A stretch of 64,000 bases of DNA from NCBI GenBank assembly GCA_022749655.1, contig CP094244.1, forward strand, positions 23,662 through 87,661. Reading direction: 5' to 3'. Positions 28,019-37,960 of the stretch are shown piece after piece; position 1 is the first letter of the stretch, and every line of letters begins with the position of its first letter. The translations under genes were made by a program, and so were the position numbers. The DNA is from Xanthomonas phaseoli pv. phaseoli. GTDB lineage: Bacteria > Pseudomonadota > Gammaproteobacteria > Xanthomonadales > Xanthomonadaceae. Below the pieces are notes generated by a model. It did no database searches, had not been told where the DNA came from, and saw only the letters and a list, made by a program, of their open reading frames with translations.

Positions 28019-29338
28019 ATGAACCTCTCTCTTTGCACCATCGTGGCGATCGCCATTGCCGCTTGCGTGCCGTGCACGGCCGTGGCCGCCGACTGGTACG
28101 TCGCCCCCACCGGCAACGACGGCAATCCCGGCACCCGCGCCGCCCCCTTTGCCAGCGTGATGGCTGCGCAGGCCGCCGCGTCCGGTGGCGATACCGTTTA
28201 CCTGCGCGGCGGCACCTATCGCCTGACCAACGCCAACATCAGCGTGGTGCGGCAGCCCTACGCCGTGGTCAACGAGATCACCAAGCCCGGCATCGCCTAT
28301 GTCAACGTCGCCAACGAGCGGCCGGTGTTCGACTTCTCTGCGGTGACGCCCACCGGCCTGCGCGTGGCCGCATTCCGGGTGGCCAGCAACAACTGCGTCT
28401 TTCGCGGATTCGAGGTGGTGGGTGTGCGGATCACCATTGCAGACCGCCTGACCCAGTCCGAAGCATTCCGCGTTGACCGCGGCAACGGCAACCTGTTCGA
28501 GAATCTGGCGATCCACGACGGCCAGGCGATCGGCTGGTACCTGGTTTCGGGCAGCGACAACCGGGTACACAACGTCGATGCCTATAACAACCGTGGACTA
28601 AATGCCTTCTCCGATGGAAATATCGACGGTTTCGGCGTGCACCCGACGCTTGCCGGAAGCACCGGAAACCTCATCGAAGGCAGCCGCGCATGGTTCAACA
28701 GCGACGATGGCTTCGACCTGATCAATGCCGCTGCCGCAGTCACCCTGCAACGCAACTGGTCGTTCTACAACGGGTACGACAGCGCATTCACCCCGCTGGG
28801 CAATGGCGCAGGCTTCAAGGCAGGCGGCTACGGGCGCAACGGAAGCGATTATCCCAAGCCGGTGCCGCGCCATATCGTGCGGTTCAATCTGGCAGTGGGC
28901 AATCGATCCAACGGCCTCTACGCCAATCACCACATCGGTGGGCAGGAGTGGATCAGCAACACATCGATCAAGAACGGCCGCGCCAACTACGACATGCAAT
29001 CCACCTTGAGCGACAACCTCACCGACGTGCCTGGATACGACCACCATCTGGCCAATAACCTGGGATTCGGAACGCGCATCGAAATGATCAACCTGGGGTC
29101 TGCGAGCGAGAACGATATCGGCCGCAATTCGTTCAATCTTCCCCTTGTCGTCAGTGCAGGCGATTTCGTCAGCCTGGACGAGCGCCAGCTCATGCGTCCG
29201 CGCCAGGCCAACGGCGACCTACCCATCATCACCTTCGCCACCCTGGCACCGGGCAGCGCGTTGATCGACGCCGGCGCCGATACCGGTGAGGCCTTCAACG
29301 GACGTGCACCGGACCTGGGGGCATTCGAGGCGCGTTGA
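28019..29338 (+). CDS. Secreted right-handed beta-helix enzyme, PL9-like pectate lyase
   Basis: 439 residues from ATG 28019. A signal peptide ends near TAVAA-DWYVAP. The mature start DWYVAPTGNDGNPGTRAAPF, the central NGAGFKAGGYG...HIVRFNLAVGN...NGLYANHH and the terminal APDLGAFEAR are the marks of parallel beta-helix polysaccharide lyases, closest by eye to family 9. It probably cleaves pectin or polygalacturonate outside the cell, useful to a plant pathogen. First of two cargo genes in the cassette. Substrate not provable from sequence alone. Confidence 0.75.
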   Translation: MNLSLCTIVAIAIAACVPCTAVAADWYVAPTGNDGNPGTRAAPFASVMAAQAAASGGDTVYLRGGTYRLTNANISVVRQPYAVVNEITKPGIAYVNVANERPVFDFSAVTPTGLRVAAFRVASNNCVFRGFEVVGVRITIADRLTQSEAFRVDRGNGNLFENLAIHDGQAIGWYLVSGSDNRVHNVDAYNNRGLNAFSDGNIDGFGVHPTLAGSTGNLIEGSRAWFNSDDGFDLINAAAAVTLQRNWSFYNGYDSAFTPLGNGAGFKAGGYGRNGSDYPKPVPRHIVRFNLAVGNRSNGLYANHHIGGQEWISNTSIKNGRANYDMQSTLSDNLTDVPGYDHHLANNLGFGTRIEMINLGSASENDIGRNSFNLPLVVSAGDFVSLDERQLMRPRQANGDLPIITFATLAPGSALIDAGADTGEAFNGRAPDLGAFEAR

Positions 29339-29464
29339 TCCGGACGATGGCGCCAGCCGCCTGGCCGGCAGTCAGCGTCATCGTGTGTGCGATTAATATT
29401 ACTACGTAACGACGCATTTTGTTTCACACCGTTGAATTAATTACCCAAACTAAAATAGGTGTTT

Positions 29465-30757
29465 ATGAAAATAAATTTTCTAGCGGCGACGATCTTTCTG
29501 GGGCTGAGCTGCGCTAGCACCTCCATAGTATTTGCAGCTGACCAATGGCTCTCATTTTCAAGTGAACAGAAGAGTAGGATCACTTCAACGGAAAGGCTAA
29601 CCCCGATCAGAATCATCGAATCGCAAGCCTATGATAATGCGGCTGCCGGTGGACTTTGGTTACCGCTGCCAGACGGTCGACGCATCTATGCAAGAACTAT
29701 TTCGCAGAACTCCCAGGACAATGATCATTGGACCTTTGTCGGCAGCATCCCCGCACGAAAGCAAAGTGTAGTGATCACCTTCGGCCGCAATGCAGTATTC
29801 GGATCAATTCCGGTCGGCGATAACACATCGGTTCGTATCGTTACCCAGGCCGGCAAGCTGTATATTGCAGAACGTCTACCAAAAAACATTGCTCTTGACC
29901 GCCTCAAGAGCCATGATAGTGTCATGGCACCCGACTACCTGATTCCGCCGAAGCCACCGTTAAGCGAGCAAGATTTACAACATAACCTTGCACTAGTGAT
30001 GCAGGCGGCCAGCGCAACGACCCCGGCGGTGGTCGACGTGCTCGTAGGTTATACCCCTGGCTTGGTCCGCGAGCTAGGATCGGTAGATGCCGTTAATACC
30101 CGCATCAACTATCTGGTTGCCGTTACCAACCGTGCCTACTCGGATAGCCAAGTGAATGGACGCCTGCGCCTGATCGGTACGCAGCAGGTTAATTACACCG
30201 ACTCCACTACAGATGATGCTGCACTTAAGGACCTGACCGAAGCTTCAGGCACCTCTTCATTAGCGACACTGCACAGCACGCGCGACACCCAGGGTGCCGA
30301 TCTTGTCGCCTTGCTACGCCCTTACCGCGCAAATCAAGGCGCTTGTGGCGTGGCGTGGCTGAACGGTGGTGGGCTTCAATCGTACAATGTCAATATGCAG
30401 GGATCGGGGTACGCCGCAGTCAGTGATGGTACCGACGAAGAAGCCGGAAATTACTGCGAAGACATTACCTTCGCTCATGAAATCGGCCATAACCTTGGTC
30501 TGGCTCACGACAAAGCCGATTCCGGTCCTGGCGCGTTCACTTATGCTTACGGATGGCGGCAAACATTGGATGAGGGCAGTTTCAATACCATCATGGCGTA
30601 TACCGCCGACGATCAGCAGAGGGTTCCCTACTTCGCCAATCCACGTATCACGTTATGCAATGGCAACCCGTGCGGGGATGTAAACGAAGCCGACCAGACC
30701 AGAGCATTAAATATCACCATGCCCATCGCGGCCAACTTTAGGCCGACCAAGCGATGA
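29465..30757 (+). CDS. Secreted M12/reprolysin-like zinc metalloprotease
   Basis: 430 residues from ATG 29465. A signal peptide (FLAATIFLGLSCASTSIVFA) precedes a propeptide-like region. The catalytic domain from about 195 carries the zinc motif HEIGHNLGLAHD and a Met-turn NTIMAY, with several Cys residues. The DNA is visibly more AT-rich than its neighbours, suggesting separate acquisition. It follows the pectate lyase within the cassette, after an AT-rich spacer of its own. Likely an exported virulence or nutrient protease; substrate unknown. Confidence 0.8.
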   Translation: MKINFLAATIFLGLSCASTSIVFAADQWLSFSSEQKSRITSTERLTPIRIIESQAYDNAAAGGLWLPLPDGRRIYARTISQNSQDNDHWTFVGSIPARKQSVVITFGRNAVFGSIPVGDNTSVRIVTQAGKLYIAERLPKNIALDRLKSHDSVMAPDYLIPPKPPLSEQDLQHNLALVMQAASATTPAVVDVLVGYTPGLVRELGSVDAVNTRINYLVAVTNRAYSDSQVNGRLRLIGTQQVNYTDSTTDDAALKDLTEASGTSSLATLHSTRDTQGADLVALLRPYRANQGACGVAWLNGGGLQSYNVNMQGSGYAAVSDGTDEEAGNYCEDITFAHEIGHNLGLAHDKADSGPGAFTYAYGWRQTLDEGSFNTIMAYTADDQQRVPYFANPRITLCNGNPCGDVNEADQTRALNITMPIAANFRPTKR

Positions 30758-30818
30758 GTCACCCATAAGTACAGCTACTAGCGGAGCCGTGACACTTGGC
30801 TGTTTTGTACACGAATTT

Positions 30819-30909
30819 GAGGGTCGGCAGGGATTCGTGTAAAACGCCTTCGCTAACAGCAAGTTAGCTCACTTTTGGCTGTTTTTTACACGAATCCCTG
30901 CCGCCCCTC
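30819..30909. repeat. Right terminal inverted repeat of the cassette
   Basis: 91 bp, the reverse complement of 27622-27711 with few differences (one in the outermost bases, CCGCCCCTC). A further partial copy, GGCTGTTTTGTACACGAATT, lies just inside at about 30799-30817. Confidence 0.85.
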
Positions 30910-31437
30910 TGATGACGCTTTCGCGCTTCCAGCAGCTGGCGTCGCGGCGATTCGGTTGGAGCGCTGATAAGACGCTCGAAATCGCGCAAAGCCTGTACGA
31001 CAAGGAGCTGACCAGCTACCCGCGCACGCCGTGCGCTCTGTTACCCAACGAGCAGGAAGCAGAAATCCCCGTGTGTTGGAAACACTCGCCCAGGTGCCAG
31101 GCTTGGCGCGCCACGTGGCAACACTGACCGTCAACAAACCCACCATCCGGCCGACCGTCTTCAACAGCGCCAAGATGGCAAAAGACCATGCAGAGCACCA
31201 TGCCATCGTGCCTACAGGTGTGCCGCTCGCCAGCCGCACGCTCAGCGATGACGAGCAGACCGCCTATCTGCTGATCGCGCAGCACTATCTTGCTGCGCTG
31301 CTGCCCGACTACACGTTCACCGAAACCCGCATGACGCTGGATGCGGTGGCGTGCCGTTTACCGCCACCGGCCGTGTTCCCAGCGGCCTAGGCTGGAAATC
31401 CGTGTTTGGCACGGACCCGGATAGCGAAAACGACGAC

Positions 31438-31639
31438 GGTAATCCCCCACAGGTTAGCTGACGCCAGAAGTGGAATTTTCTCGTACCCTTTTCCGAGGAG
31501 GTTCCATGAAGACATCCCGCTTCACCGACAGCCAGATCATTGCCGTCCTCAAGCAGGCCGAGGCCGGCACGCCCGTGCCGGAGTTGTGCCGGGAACACGG
31601 CATCAGCTCGGCGACGTTCTACAAGTGGCGCAGCAAGTT
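31438..31639 (+). mobile_element. 5' fragment of an older IS3-family element
   Basis: Begins GGTAATCCCCC like the intact copies but is diverged from them. It carries the start of orfA (ATG 31506, [20 protein letters not shown]) and is cut at 31639 by the Tn3-family transposon. The middle part resumes at 37961. Its insertion removed the topoisomerase 3' end. Confidence 0.8.
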
Positions 31640-31671
31640 GGGGGTGTAAGCCGGAACCGCCGAAAATTCCG

Positions 31672-32226
31672 TTACTCCAAGCTCCAGTCCCGGCTATGAG
31701 TGACCAACTCGGTAAGTTCAAGCTTCTGGGCTTCATCCATGTCAAACACCTTGGGATCGAACGGCCCGCCCAGCCACTCGATGAGTTCGCGCCGACGGGC
31801 GTTGCGGTGACCAGCAAGAACACGGAGCAAGTCTGCATACCCCCACGACCCGCCACAATCTTCCGGTGGACAGGCGTACTTGCCGGCGACCATGCATGGA
31901 TAGGTACCTGTCGGTCGTGCCATCGCCTTCTCGACCGTCACTCTGTGCTGCCAGTTGTCGCCAAAATCGTAGGTGTACGTCAGGGCATCACCGATGCGGC
32001 AGACATCGCACAATCGCAGTTCGCTGTTGATCGCGCCGCCGTACCCGCGCCCATCCTGGTACGAGAACAGGTGCATCAACTCCCAGCCCATAGCGCCTTG
32101 GATGAAGTAGTGCAATTGCGCGAGTTTCGCATCCGAATGGGTATCGAAACGACGCCACACGGCCGGCGCTACGCCAAGCAGTTCGACCTTGAGACGCCAC
32201 ACGGGTGTAGGGTTGCGCATCGTCAT
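31672..32226 (-). CDS. Plasmid pRiA4b ORF-3 family protein, copy 2 (in Tn3)
   Basis: 184 residues. WRRFDTHSDAKLAQLHYFIQ, YDFGDNWQHRV and YACPPEDCGGSWGY mark the family, as in the protein at 10883-11458. It lies just inside the left end of the transposon, after the toxin gene on the same strand, and ends within about 35 bases of the element tip. Function unknown. Confidence 0.82.
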   Translation of the reverse strand: MTMRNPTPVWRLKVELLGVAPAVWRRFDTHSDAKLAQLHYFIQGAMGWELMHLFSYQDGRGYGGAINSELRLCDVCRIGDALTYTYDFGDNWQHRVTVEKAMARPTGTYPCMVAGKYACPPEDCGGSWGYADLLRVLAGHRNARRRELIEWLGGPFDPKVFDMDEAQKLELTELVTHSRDWSLE

Positions 32227-32233
32227 GGATTCC

Positions 32234-32650
32234 TCACCCTTCCCACGGATTGATGACGGTTACGCCGGCCGCTTCGTAAGGGGCCGTGTCGCGTGACGCC
32301 ACAATGAAACCCCGCGAGGCAGCAATCGCTGCGATGTAGCCGTCGGGTGTCGGAAATCCTCGCCCTCCGATCTTTGCCGTCACGGCCAATTCGGCATAAC
32401 GCCGCGCTGCATCGATGTCGAATGGCAACACCCGATCCCTAAACAGGCCCATGAGGCCATCAAGGGCCTGTTCCAGCATGTCCTTGCGCTTACCGGCAGG
32501 AAGCGCAGCGATGCCAAATAGCAGTTCGGCCAGCGTCACGCTGGACAGGTACAGTGTTTCAGCGGCTTGATCGTTCAACCAGGTCCGCACGGATGGGTGC
32601 GGCTCGGGCTTCATCGCCTCGGAAACGACGTTGGTATCGAGAACGATCAT
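32234..32650 (-). CDS. FitB/VapC-type PIN-domain toxin
   Basis: 138 residues. MIVLDTNVVSEAMKPEP, the acidic Glu in TLAELLFG, and PTPDGYIAAIA with SRDTAPYEAAG give the four acidic PIN positions of a metal-dependent RNase. It overlaps the antitoxin gene by four bases. Toxin-antitoxin pairs are frequent passengers in Tn3-family transposons, where they stabilise the element and its plasmid. Confidence 0.88.
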   Translation of the reverse strand: MIVLDTNVVSEAMKPEPHPSVRTWLNDQAAETLYLSSVTLAELLFGIAALPAGKRKDMLEQALDGLMGLFRDRVLPFDIDAARRYAELAVTAKIGGRGFPTPDGYIAAIAASRGFIVASRDTAPYEAAGVTVINPWEG

Positions 32651-32901
32651 TCAAGCCTCGGCGGGACGGCCGGCGTCTTGTCTCTTACCCGATCGAAGAC
32701 CTCGAAGTCCTCATTCGTCAGGCCAATCTTGCGACCCAAAGCCGCCAAGGCTTCGCCTAGGCGAACGCGCGTCTCTGGCTTGACTGCGGTCGCCAGAATC
32801 TCGCGGACCTCGGCCTCGGTGCTGTGCCCATTTTGAGCGGCCCGCATGCGCAATGCGCGGTGCACATCATCCGGCAGATTACGTACTGTCAGCATTGCCA
32901 T
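32647..32901 (-). CDS. FitA-type RHH antitoxin
   Basis: 84 residues. MLTVRNLPDDVHRALRMRAA followed by STEAEVREIL is an Arc-like ribbon-helix-helix; the C-terminal part should hold the toxin. It is the first gene of the pair, and the palindrome at 32918-32942 in its promoter is the likely autoregulatory operator. Confidence 0.85.
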   Translation of the reverse strand: MAMLTVRNLPDDVHRALRMRAAQNGHSTEAEVREILATAVKPETRVRLGEALAALGRKIGLTNEDFEVFDRVRDKTPAVPPRLE

Positions 32902-33112
32902 AGCATTCGCCTTTTCGAAAATGCATTCGATGCATGCATTTTATTTATTTGAGTTCATTATTGCAAGGGCCGGACCCTGTCGCCAAACACATGTTTTGCG
33001 GCATCTTTGCAACAGCCTCTCGAATCGCTCGTTCGGTGGCCCTAAATTTGTGCGGAAAACAGTGTCGCCATGCGCTATTGTACGGAAACCTAATCTTGAT
33101 GGTTATCCGCTC
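32902..33112. promoter_or_regulatory. Divergent promoter region and probable res site of the Tn3 element
   Basis: About 210 bp between the antitoxin gene and the divergent resolvase. AAAATGCA at 32918-32925 pairs with TGCATTTT at 32935-32942, a candidate FitAB operator. The AT-rich remainder is where a Tn3-family res site is expected; I could not define its subsites. Confidence 0.5.
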
Positions 33113-33705
33113 ATGTTAGTGGGCTACATGCGCGTGTCGTCCGATTCCGACCGCCAGAGCACAGACTTGCAGCGTGACGCCCTGCTCGCTGCCGGCGTCG
33201 ATGCCCGGCACCTCTTCGAGGATCGTGCTTCCGGCGCGAAGGATGACCGGGCTGGCTTGGCGCGGGCGCTCGAATTCGTGTGCCCTGGCGACGTGCTGGT
33301 GGTGTGGAAGCTGGATAGGCTCGGCCGCTCACTATCGCACCTGCTCACCATCGTGACCTCGCTCAAGGAAAAGCAGGTGGCGTTCCGCTCGTTGACCGAA
33401 GGTATGGATACCACCACGGCATCGGGCGAGCTGCTGTTCCACGTATTCGGTGCGCTCGCGCAGTACGAACGCGCCTTGATCCGAGAGCGTGTCGTTGCCG
33501 GCTTGACTCCGCCCGCAAACGTGGCCGGATCGGTGGCCGACCACAGGCAATCACTGGCGAGAAGCTGGATGCCATTATCGCCGCACTCGATGGTGGCATG
33601 TCCAAGGCGGCGGTGTGCCGCAACTTCGGCGTCAAGCGCACTACCTTGATCGAGACGTTGGCGCGGATCGGCTGGGCGGGCTCCGATGGAGCGTCGTCAC
33701 GATGA
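33113..33705 (+). CDS. tnpR: Serine resolvase of the Tn3 element (one frameshift)
   Basis: About 197 residues after repair. The catalytic Ser lies in GYMRVSSDSDRQ; further marks are VVWKLDRLGRS and FHVFGALAQYERALIRER. The frame breaks near 33506; one base more restores ARKRGRIGGRPQA and a C-terminal helix-turn-helix (GMSKAAVCRNFGVKRTTL). It resolves cointegrates at res. Its stop overlaps the tnpA start (ATGA). Confidence 0.85.
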
Positions 33706-35968
33706 TCGCCAAGAGCGAACGATTGACGGTGCTGTCGGACGCCGAACAGGAAGCCCTGTACGGCTTGCCTGACTTTGATGATGCTCAACGGCTGGAATAC
33801 TTGGCATTGACCGAATCCGAACTGGCACTCGCCAGTTGCCGCCCCGGCCTCCATGCCCAGGTCTATTGCGTCTTGCAGATCGGCTACTTCAAGGCCAAGC
33901 ACGCCTTCTTCCGCTTCGACTGGACTGAGGTCGAGGACGATTGCGCCTTCGTGCTGAGCCGCTACTTCCACGGCGAGGCGTTCGAGCATAAAGCGATCAC
34001 CAAGCACGAGCACTACGCCCAGCGCGAGTGCTTGGCCGAGTTGTTCGGCTATCGGCCGTGGGCGGCCGACTTCCTGCCGCAACTCGCGCAGCAGGCCGTG
34101 CAAATCGTCCGCCGCGACGTGACACCGGGATTCGTCGTCGCCGAGTTGATCGGCTGGCTCAACGAGCACAAGATCATCCGGCCCGGCTACACCACCCTGC
34201 AAGAATTGGTCAGTGAAGCCCTGTCCGCCGAACGTCGACGCTTGAACAGCCTGCTGGCAGAAGTGTTGGACGAATCGGCCAAGGCCGCGCTGGCCCAGTT
34301 ACTGGTGCGTGAGGACACCCTGTCGCAACTGGCGGCACTCCAGCAGGACGCCAAAGATTTTGGCTGGCGTCAGATGGCCCGAGAGCGCGAGAAGCGCGCC
34401 ACGCTGGAACCGCTGCACAGGATCACCAAGGCGTTGCTGCCAAAGCTCGGCGTCTCGCAGCAGAACCTACTGTATTACGCGAGCCTGGCCAACTTCTATA
34501 CCGTCCACGACCTGCGCAACCTCAAGGGGGATCAGGCCCGGCTCTACCTACTGTGTTATGCCTGGGTGCGCTACCGGCAGCTTACCGACAACCTGGTCGA
34601 TGCCATGGCCTACCACATGAAGCAATTGGAGGATGAAAGCCGCGCGGCGGCAAAGCAGTCCTTCATCGCCGAGCAGGTACGCCGCCAGCAGGACACGCCG
34701 CAGGTCGGCCGCCTGCTGTCACTTTACGTGGACCATAGCGTCGCCGATCCAACGCCGTTCGGCGAGGTACGTCAACGCGCCTACAAGATCATGCCCCGCG
34801 ACACGCTGCAAACCACCGCGCAGCGCATGAGCGTAAAGCCGATGAGCAAGTTGGCGATGCACTGGCAGGCGGCGGACGGCCTGGCTGAGCGCATACGCCG
34901 CCATCTGCGACCGTTGTACGTCACGCTCGATTTCGCGGGCACCCACCCGGACAGCCCGTGGCTGGCAGCGTTAGCTTGGTCCAAGAGTGTGTTTGCCAAG
35001 CAGCAGCGGCTGTCGCAACGGCCGCTGGCAGAATGCCCGGACGCTACGCTGCCGAAACGGCTTCGTCCGTATCTGCTGACCTTCGATGCAGACGGTAAGC
35101 CGACCGGCTTGCACGCCGACCGCTACGAATTCTGGCTCTATCGACAGATCAGGAAGCGCTTTCAGTCAGGTGAATTGTTTCTCGATGACAGCCTGCAACA
35201 CCGCCACTTCTCCGACGAGTTGGTCTCGCTGGACGAGAAGGCCGACGTGCTCGTGCAAATGGACATCCCCTTCCTGCGGAAACCGGTCGATGTTCAGTTC
35301 AATGCGCTGGCAACTGAACTGCGCACGCAGTGGCTGGCGTTCAATCGCGAGCTGAAACAGGGCAAGCTGACCCACCTGGAATACGACAAGGACACGCAGG
35401 CGCTGATCTGGCGCAAGCCCAAGGGCGAGAACCACAAGGCACGCGAAAAAGCGTTCTACGAGCAACTGCCATTCTGCGATGTCGCCGACGTGTTCCGCTT
35501 CGTCAACGACCAGTGCCAGTTCCTGTCGGCGCTGACGCCTTTGCAGCCGCGCTATGCGAAGAAGGTGGCCGACGCCGTCAGCCTGATGGCGGTCATCGTC
35601 GCCCAGGCCATGAATCACGGCAACCAGGTCATGGCGCGCACCAGCGACATCCCGTATCACGTGCTGGAGAGCACCTATCAGCAGTACCTGCGCCAGGCCA
35701 CGTTGCACGCCGCCAACGACTGCATCAGCAACGCCATCGCTGCGCTGCCGATCTTTCCGTACTACTCGTTCGACCTCGACGTACTGTACGGTGCCGTCGA
35801 TGGTCAGAAATTCGGTGTCGAACGGCCGACCGTGAAGGCGCGCTACTCGCGCAAATACTTCGGCCGCGGCAAGGGTGTCGTCGCCTATACGCTGCTGTGT
35901 AACCACGTGCCGCTCAACGGCTACCTGATCGGGTAATCCCCCACTTCTAGCGGTCGCCAGAAGTGGAG

Positions 35969-36796
35969 CTAAGCGGCCATCGCCAACTTCATGGCAGGCG
36001 TGATGCCGCCGAGCGCCATATTCGGACGCTCGTGGTTGTACGTCCATAGCCAGCGGGTGGCTTTGTCCTGCACCTGGTCGATGGTGTCGAACAGGGTTTG
36101 GGCGAGCCAGGCGTAGCGGATGGTGCGGTTGTAGCGTTCAACGTAGGCGTTCTGCTGTGGCTTGCCCGGCTGGATGTGCTCGACCCGGATACCATGCCGC
36201 TGCGCCCAGGACAGCAACGCGCCACTGATGTATTCAGGGCCGTTGTCGCAGCGGATCACGGCGGGCTTGCCGCGCCACTCGATGATCTGCTCCAGCGATC
36301 GGATCACACGGGCTGACGGCAGCGACAGATCCACCTCGATCCCCAGCCCCTCGCGATTGAAGTCGTCGAGCACATTGAACAGCCGGAAGCTGCGGCCGTC
36401 GGCCAACTGGTCGTGCATGAAGTCCATCGACCAGACCTGGTTGATAGCCTCCGGCACCGCCAGAGGCTCGGGCCGCTCACGCACCAGCCGCTTCCTCGGC
36501 TTGATCCGCAGGTTCAACTCCAGCTCGCGGTAGATCCGGTAGACCCGCTTGTGATTCCAGCCAAAGCCCTTCACGTTGCGCAGGTACAGGTAGCACAGGC
36601 CAAAGCCCCAGTCGCGATGGGCGGTCGTCAGGCGGACCAGCCAGTCGGCGATCCGGGCGTTCTGCTCGCTGGCCTTGGCCTGGTAGCGGAAGCAGGTCTC
36701 GCTCACCGCGAAGGCCTGGCAGGCGTGGCGGATGTTCGTACGCCCGCTCGTGACTGCCGATTGGGCCATCTCGCGTCGCTGAGATGGCCTCACCAT
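35969..36796 (-). CDS. IS3-family OrfB, copy 1
   Basis: About 275 residues with the rve integrase core: [20 protein letters not shown] and [12 protein letters not shown] supply the D, D and E. Usually made as an OrfAB fusion by -1 slippage on the A run where it overlaps orfA. Confidence 0.9.
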   Translation of the reverse strand: MVRPSQRREMAQSAVTSGRTNIRHACQAFAVSETCFRYQAKASEQNARIADWLVRLTTAHRDWGFGLCYLYLRNVKGFGWNHKRVYRIYRELELNLRIKPRKRLVRERPEPLAVPEAINQVWSMDFMHDQLADGRSFRLFNVLDDFNREGLGIEVDLSLPSARVIRSLEQIIEWRGKPAVIRCDNGPEYISGALLSWAQRHGIRVEHIQPGKPQQNAYVERYNRTIRYAWLAQTLFDTIDQVQDKATRWLWTYNHERPNMALGGITPAMKLAMAA

Positions 36797-37056
36797 TTTT
36801 TTGCGAGCGCTTCCTTCAGCAGGTCGGTACTGAGCTGCGCCTCGGCGTACATCTTCTTGAGCCGGCGGTTCTCCTCCTCCAGCTCCTTCATGCGCGCGAC
36901 CATGGACACGTCCATGCCGCCGAACTTGCTGCGCCACTTGTAGAACGTGGCCGAGCTGATGCCGTGCTCGCGGCACAGCTCCGGCACGGGCGCACCGGCC
37001 TGGGCCTGCTTGAGCACGGCGATGATCTGGCTGTCGGTAAAGCGGGACTTCTTCAT
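36790..37056 (-). CDS. IS3-family OrfA, copy 1
   Basis: 88 residues: helix-turn-helix ([32 protein letters not shown]) and a Leu-zipper-like stretch ([17 protein letters not shown]). Binds the IS ends. Confidence 0.9.
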   Translation of the reverse strand: MKKSRFTDSQIIAVLKQAQAGAPVPELCREHGISSATFYKWRSKFGGMDVSMVARMKELEEENRRLKKMYAEAQLSTDLLKEALAKKW

Positions 37057-37960
37057 GGAACCTCCTCGGGAAAGGGGGCGAGAAAATTCCACTTCTGGCG
37101 TCTGCTAATGGGCGGGGGATTACCATCGGTGCACACGAATACGAAGGCCACCACGTGTTCGACATCTGGTATCGCAACACATCGGGCATCGTGCCGACCG
37201 CGATCACTGGCGACATGCACAGCATCAACAAGGCCAACTTCGCCATCCTTCACTGGTTCGGCCTGCGCTTCGAGCCGCGCTTCACCGACCTTGACGACCA
37301 GTTGCAGGCCTTGTATTCCGCCGACGATCCGGCGCTGTACGAAAAATGCCTGATCCGACCGGTCGGGCAAATCGACCAGCAACTCATCGTCCGCGAAAAG
37401 GCGAACATCGACCGGATCGTCGCCACGCTCGGGCTGAAGGAGATGACGCAGGGCACGCTGATCCGCAAGCTGTGCACCTACACTGCGCCAAACCCGACCC
37501 GGCGTGCGGTCTTCGAGTTCGACAAACTCATCCGCAGCATCTACACGCTGTGTTACCTGCGCGATCCGCAACTGGAACGGAACGTTCACCGCTCACAGAA
37601 CCGCATAGAGTCCTACCACCAGCTACGTTCGACGATTGCTCAGGTCGGTGGCAAGAAGGAATTGACCGGACGCACCGACATCGAGATCGAAATCAGCAAC
37701 CAGTGTGCGCGGCTGATCGCCAACGCGGTTATCTACTACAACTCGGCCATCCTGTCGCGGCTACTGACGAAGTACGAGGACAGTGGTAACGCCAAGGCGC
37801 TGGGACTCATCACCCAGATGTCGCCGGCAGCCTGGCGGCACATCCTGCTCAACGGGCATTACACCTTCCAGAGCGACGGCAAGATGATCGACCTGGATGC
37901 GCTTGTGGCAGAGCTTGAGCTGAGTTGACGGAAATTTCGGCGGTTCCGGCTTAGAACCCC

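Larger units (their letters stand above)
27622..30909. mobile_element. TnXax1/MIC-type mobile insertion cassette, 3288 bp
   Basis: Bounded by near-identical inverted repeats of about 90 bp (27622-27711 and 30819-30909) and by a 5-bp direct repeat TGATG (27617-27621 and 30910-30914), the footprint of Tn3-family transposition. It has no transposase. Ends beginning GAGGGTCGGCAGGGATTC match my recollection of the TnXax1 family and its mobile insertion cassettes, which move virulence genes in Xanthomonas. Cargo: a PL9-like pectate lyase and an M12-type metalloprotease, both with signal peptides. It sits in the topoisomerase gene. Confidence 0.85.
26791..31437 (+). pseudogene. Type IA topoisomerase III-like gene, split by cassette and cut by IS
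   Basis: The toprim domain (ATDCGAEGEAIARELLDH, near residues 100-117) is in 26791-27621. The gene resumes at 30915 with TLSRFQQLASRRFGWSADKT and the active-site Tyr in LTSYPRT. Removing the cassette and one TGATG copy joins the parts exactly (PPALM-TLSRF). Frameshifts at the C run 31067-31070 and near 31347 look like sequence errors. The 3' end is lost where an IS3-family remnant starts at 31438. Plasmid topoisomerases of this type (compare TraE of RP4) are accessory to transfer. No longer functional. Confidence 0.85.
35932..37124 (-). mobile_element. IS3-family element copy 1 (1193 bp) inside tnpA
   Basis: Ends GGTAATCCCCC and its reverse complement; 4-bp duplication ATCG at 35928-35931 and 37125-37128, which fits the IS407-like group of IS3. 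It encodes OrfA and OrfB on the minus strand with an A7 slippage site between them. Matches the other two copies almost exactly, so it is a recent insertion. Confidence 0.9.
33702..37928 (+). pseudogene. tnpA: Tn3-family transposase, interrupted by IS3 element
   Basis: The first 743 codons run from 33702 to 35931, and the last 266 from 37129 to 37928. Removing the IS and one ATCG copy gives [17 protein letters not shown], so the gene was intact before insertion, about 1009 residues, the usual size. The DDE core is visible on both sides (DGQKFGVERPTVKARYSRKY, then NRIESYHQLR). Not functional as it stands. Confidence 0.9.
31640..37960. mobile_element. Tn3-family transposon with toxin-antitoxin passenger, 6.3 kb
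   Basis: Inverted ends of about 35 bp (31640 onward GGGGGTGTAAGCCGGAACCG; right end, reversed, GGGGTTCTAAGCCGGAACCG) and a 5-bp duplication AAGTT (31635-31639 and 37961-37965). Contents: pRiA4b-ORF3 gene, FitAB-type pair, serine resolvase and TnpA. An IS3-family element interrupts tnpA, so the transposon could now move only with outside help. Confidence 0.88.

Noticed and set aside
27622..30909. TAL effector or type III effector cargo in the cassette
   Set aside because: No 34-residue repeats are present, and both cargo proteins have Sec signal peptides, so they are exported by another route.
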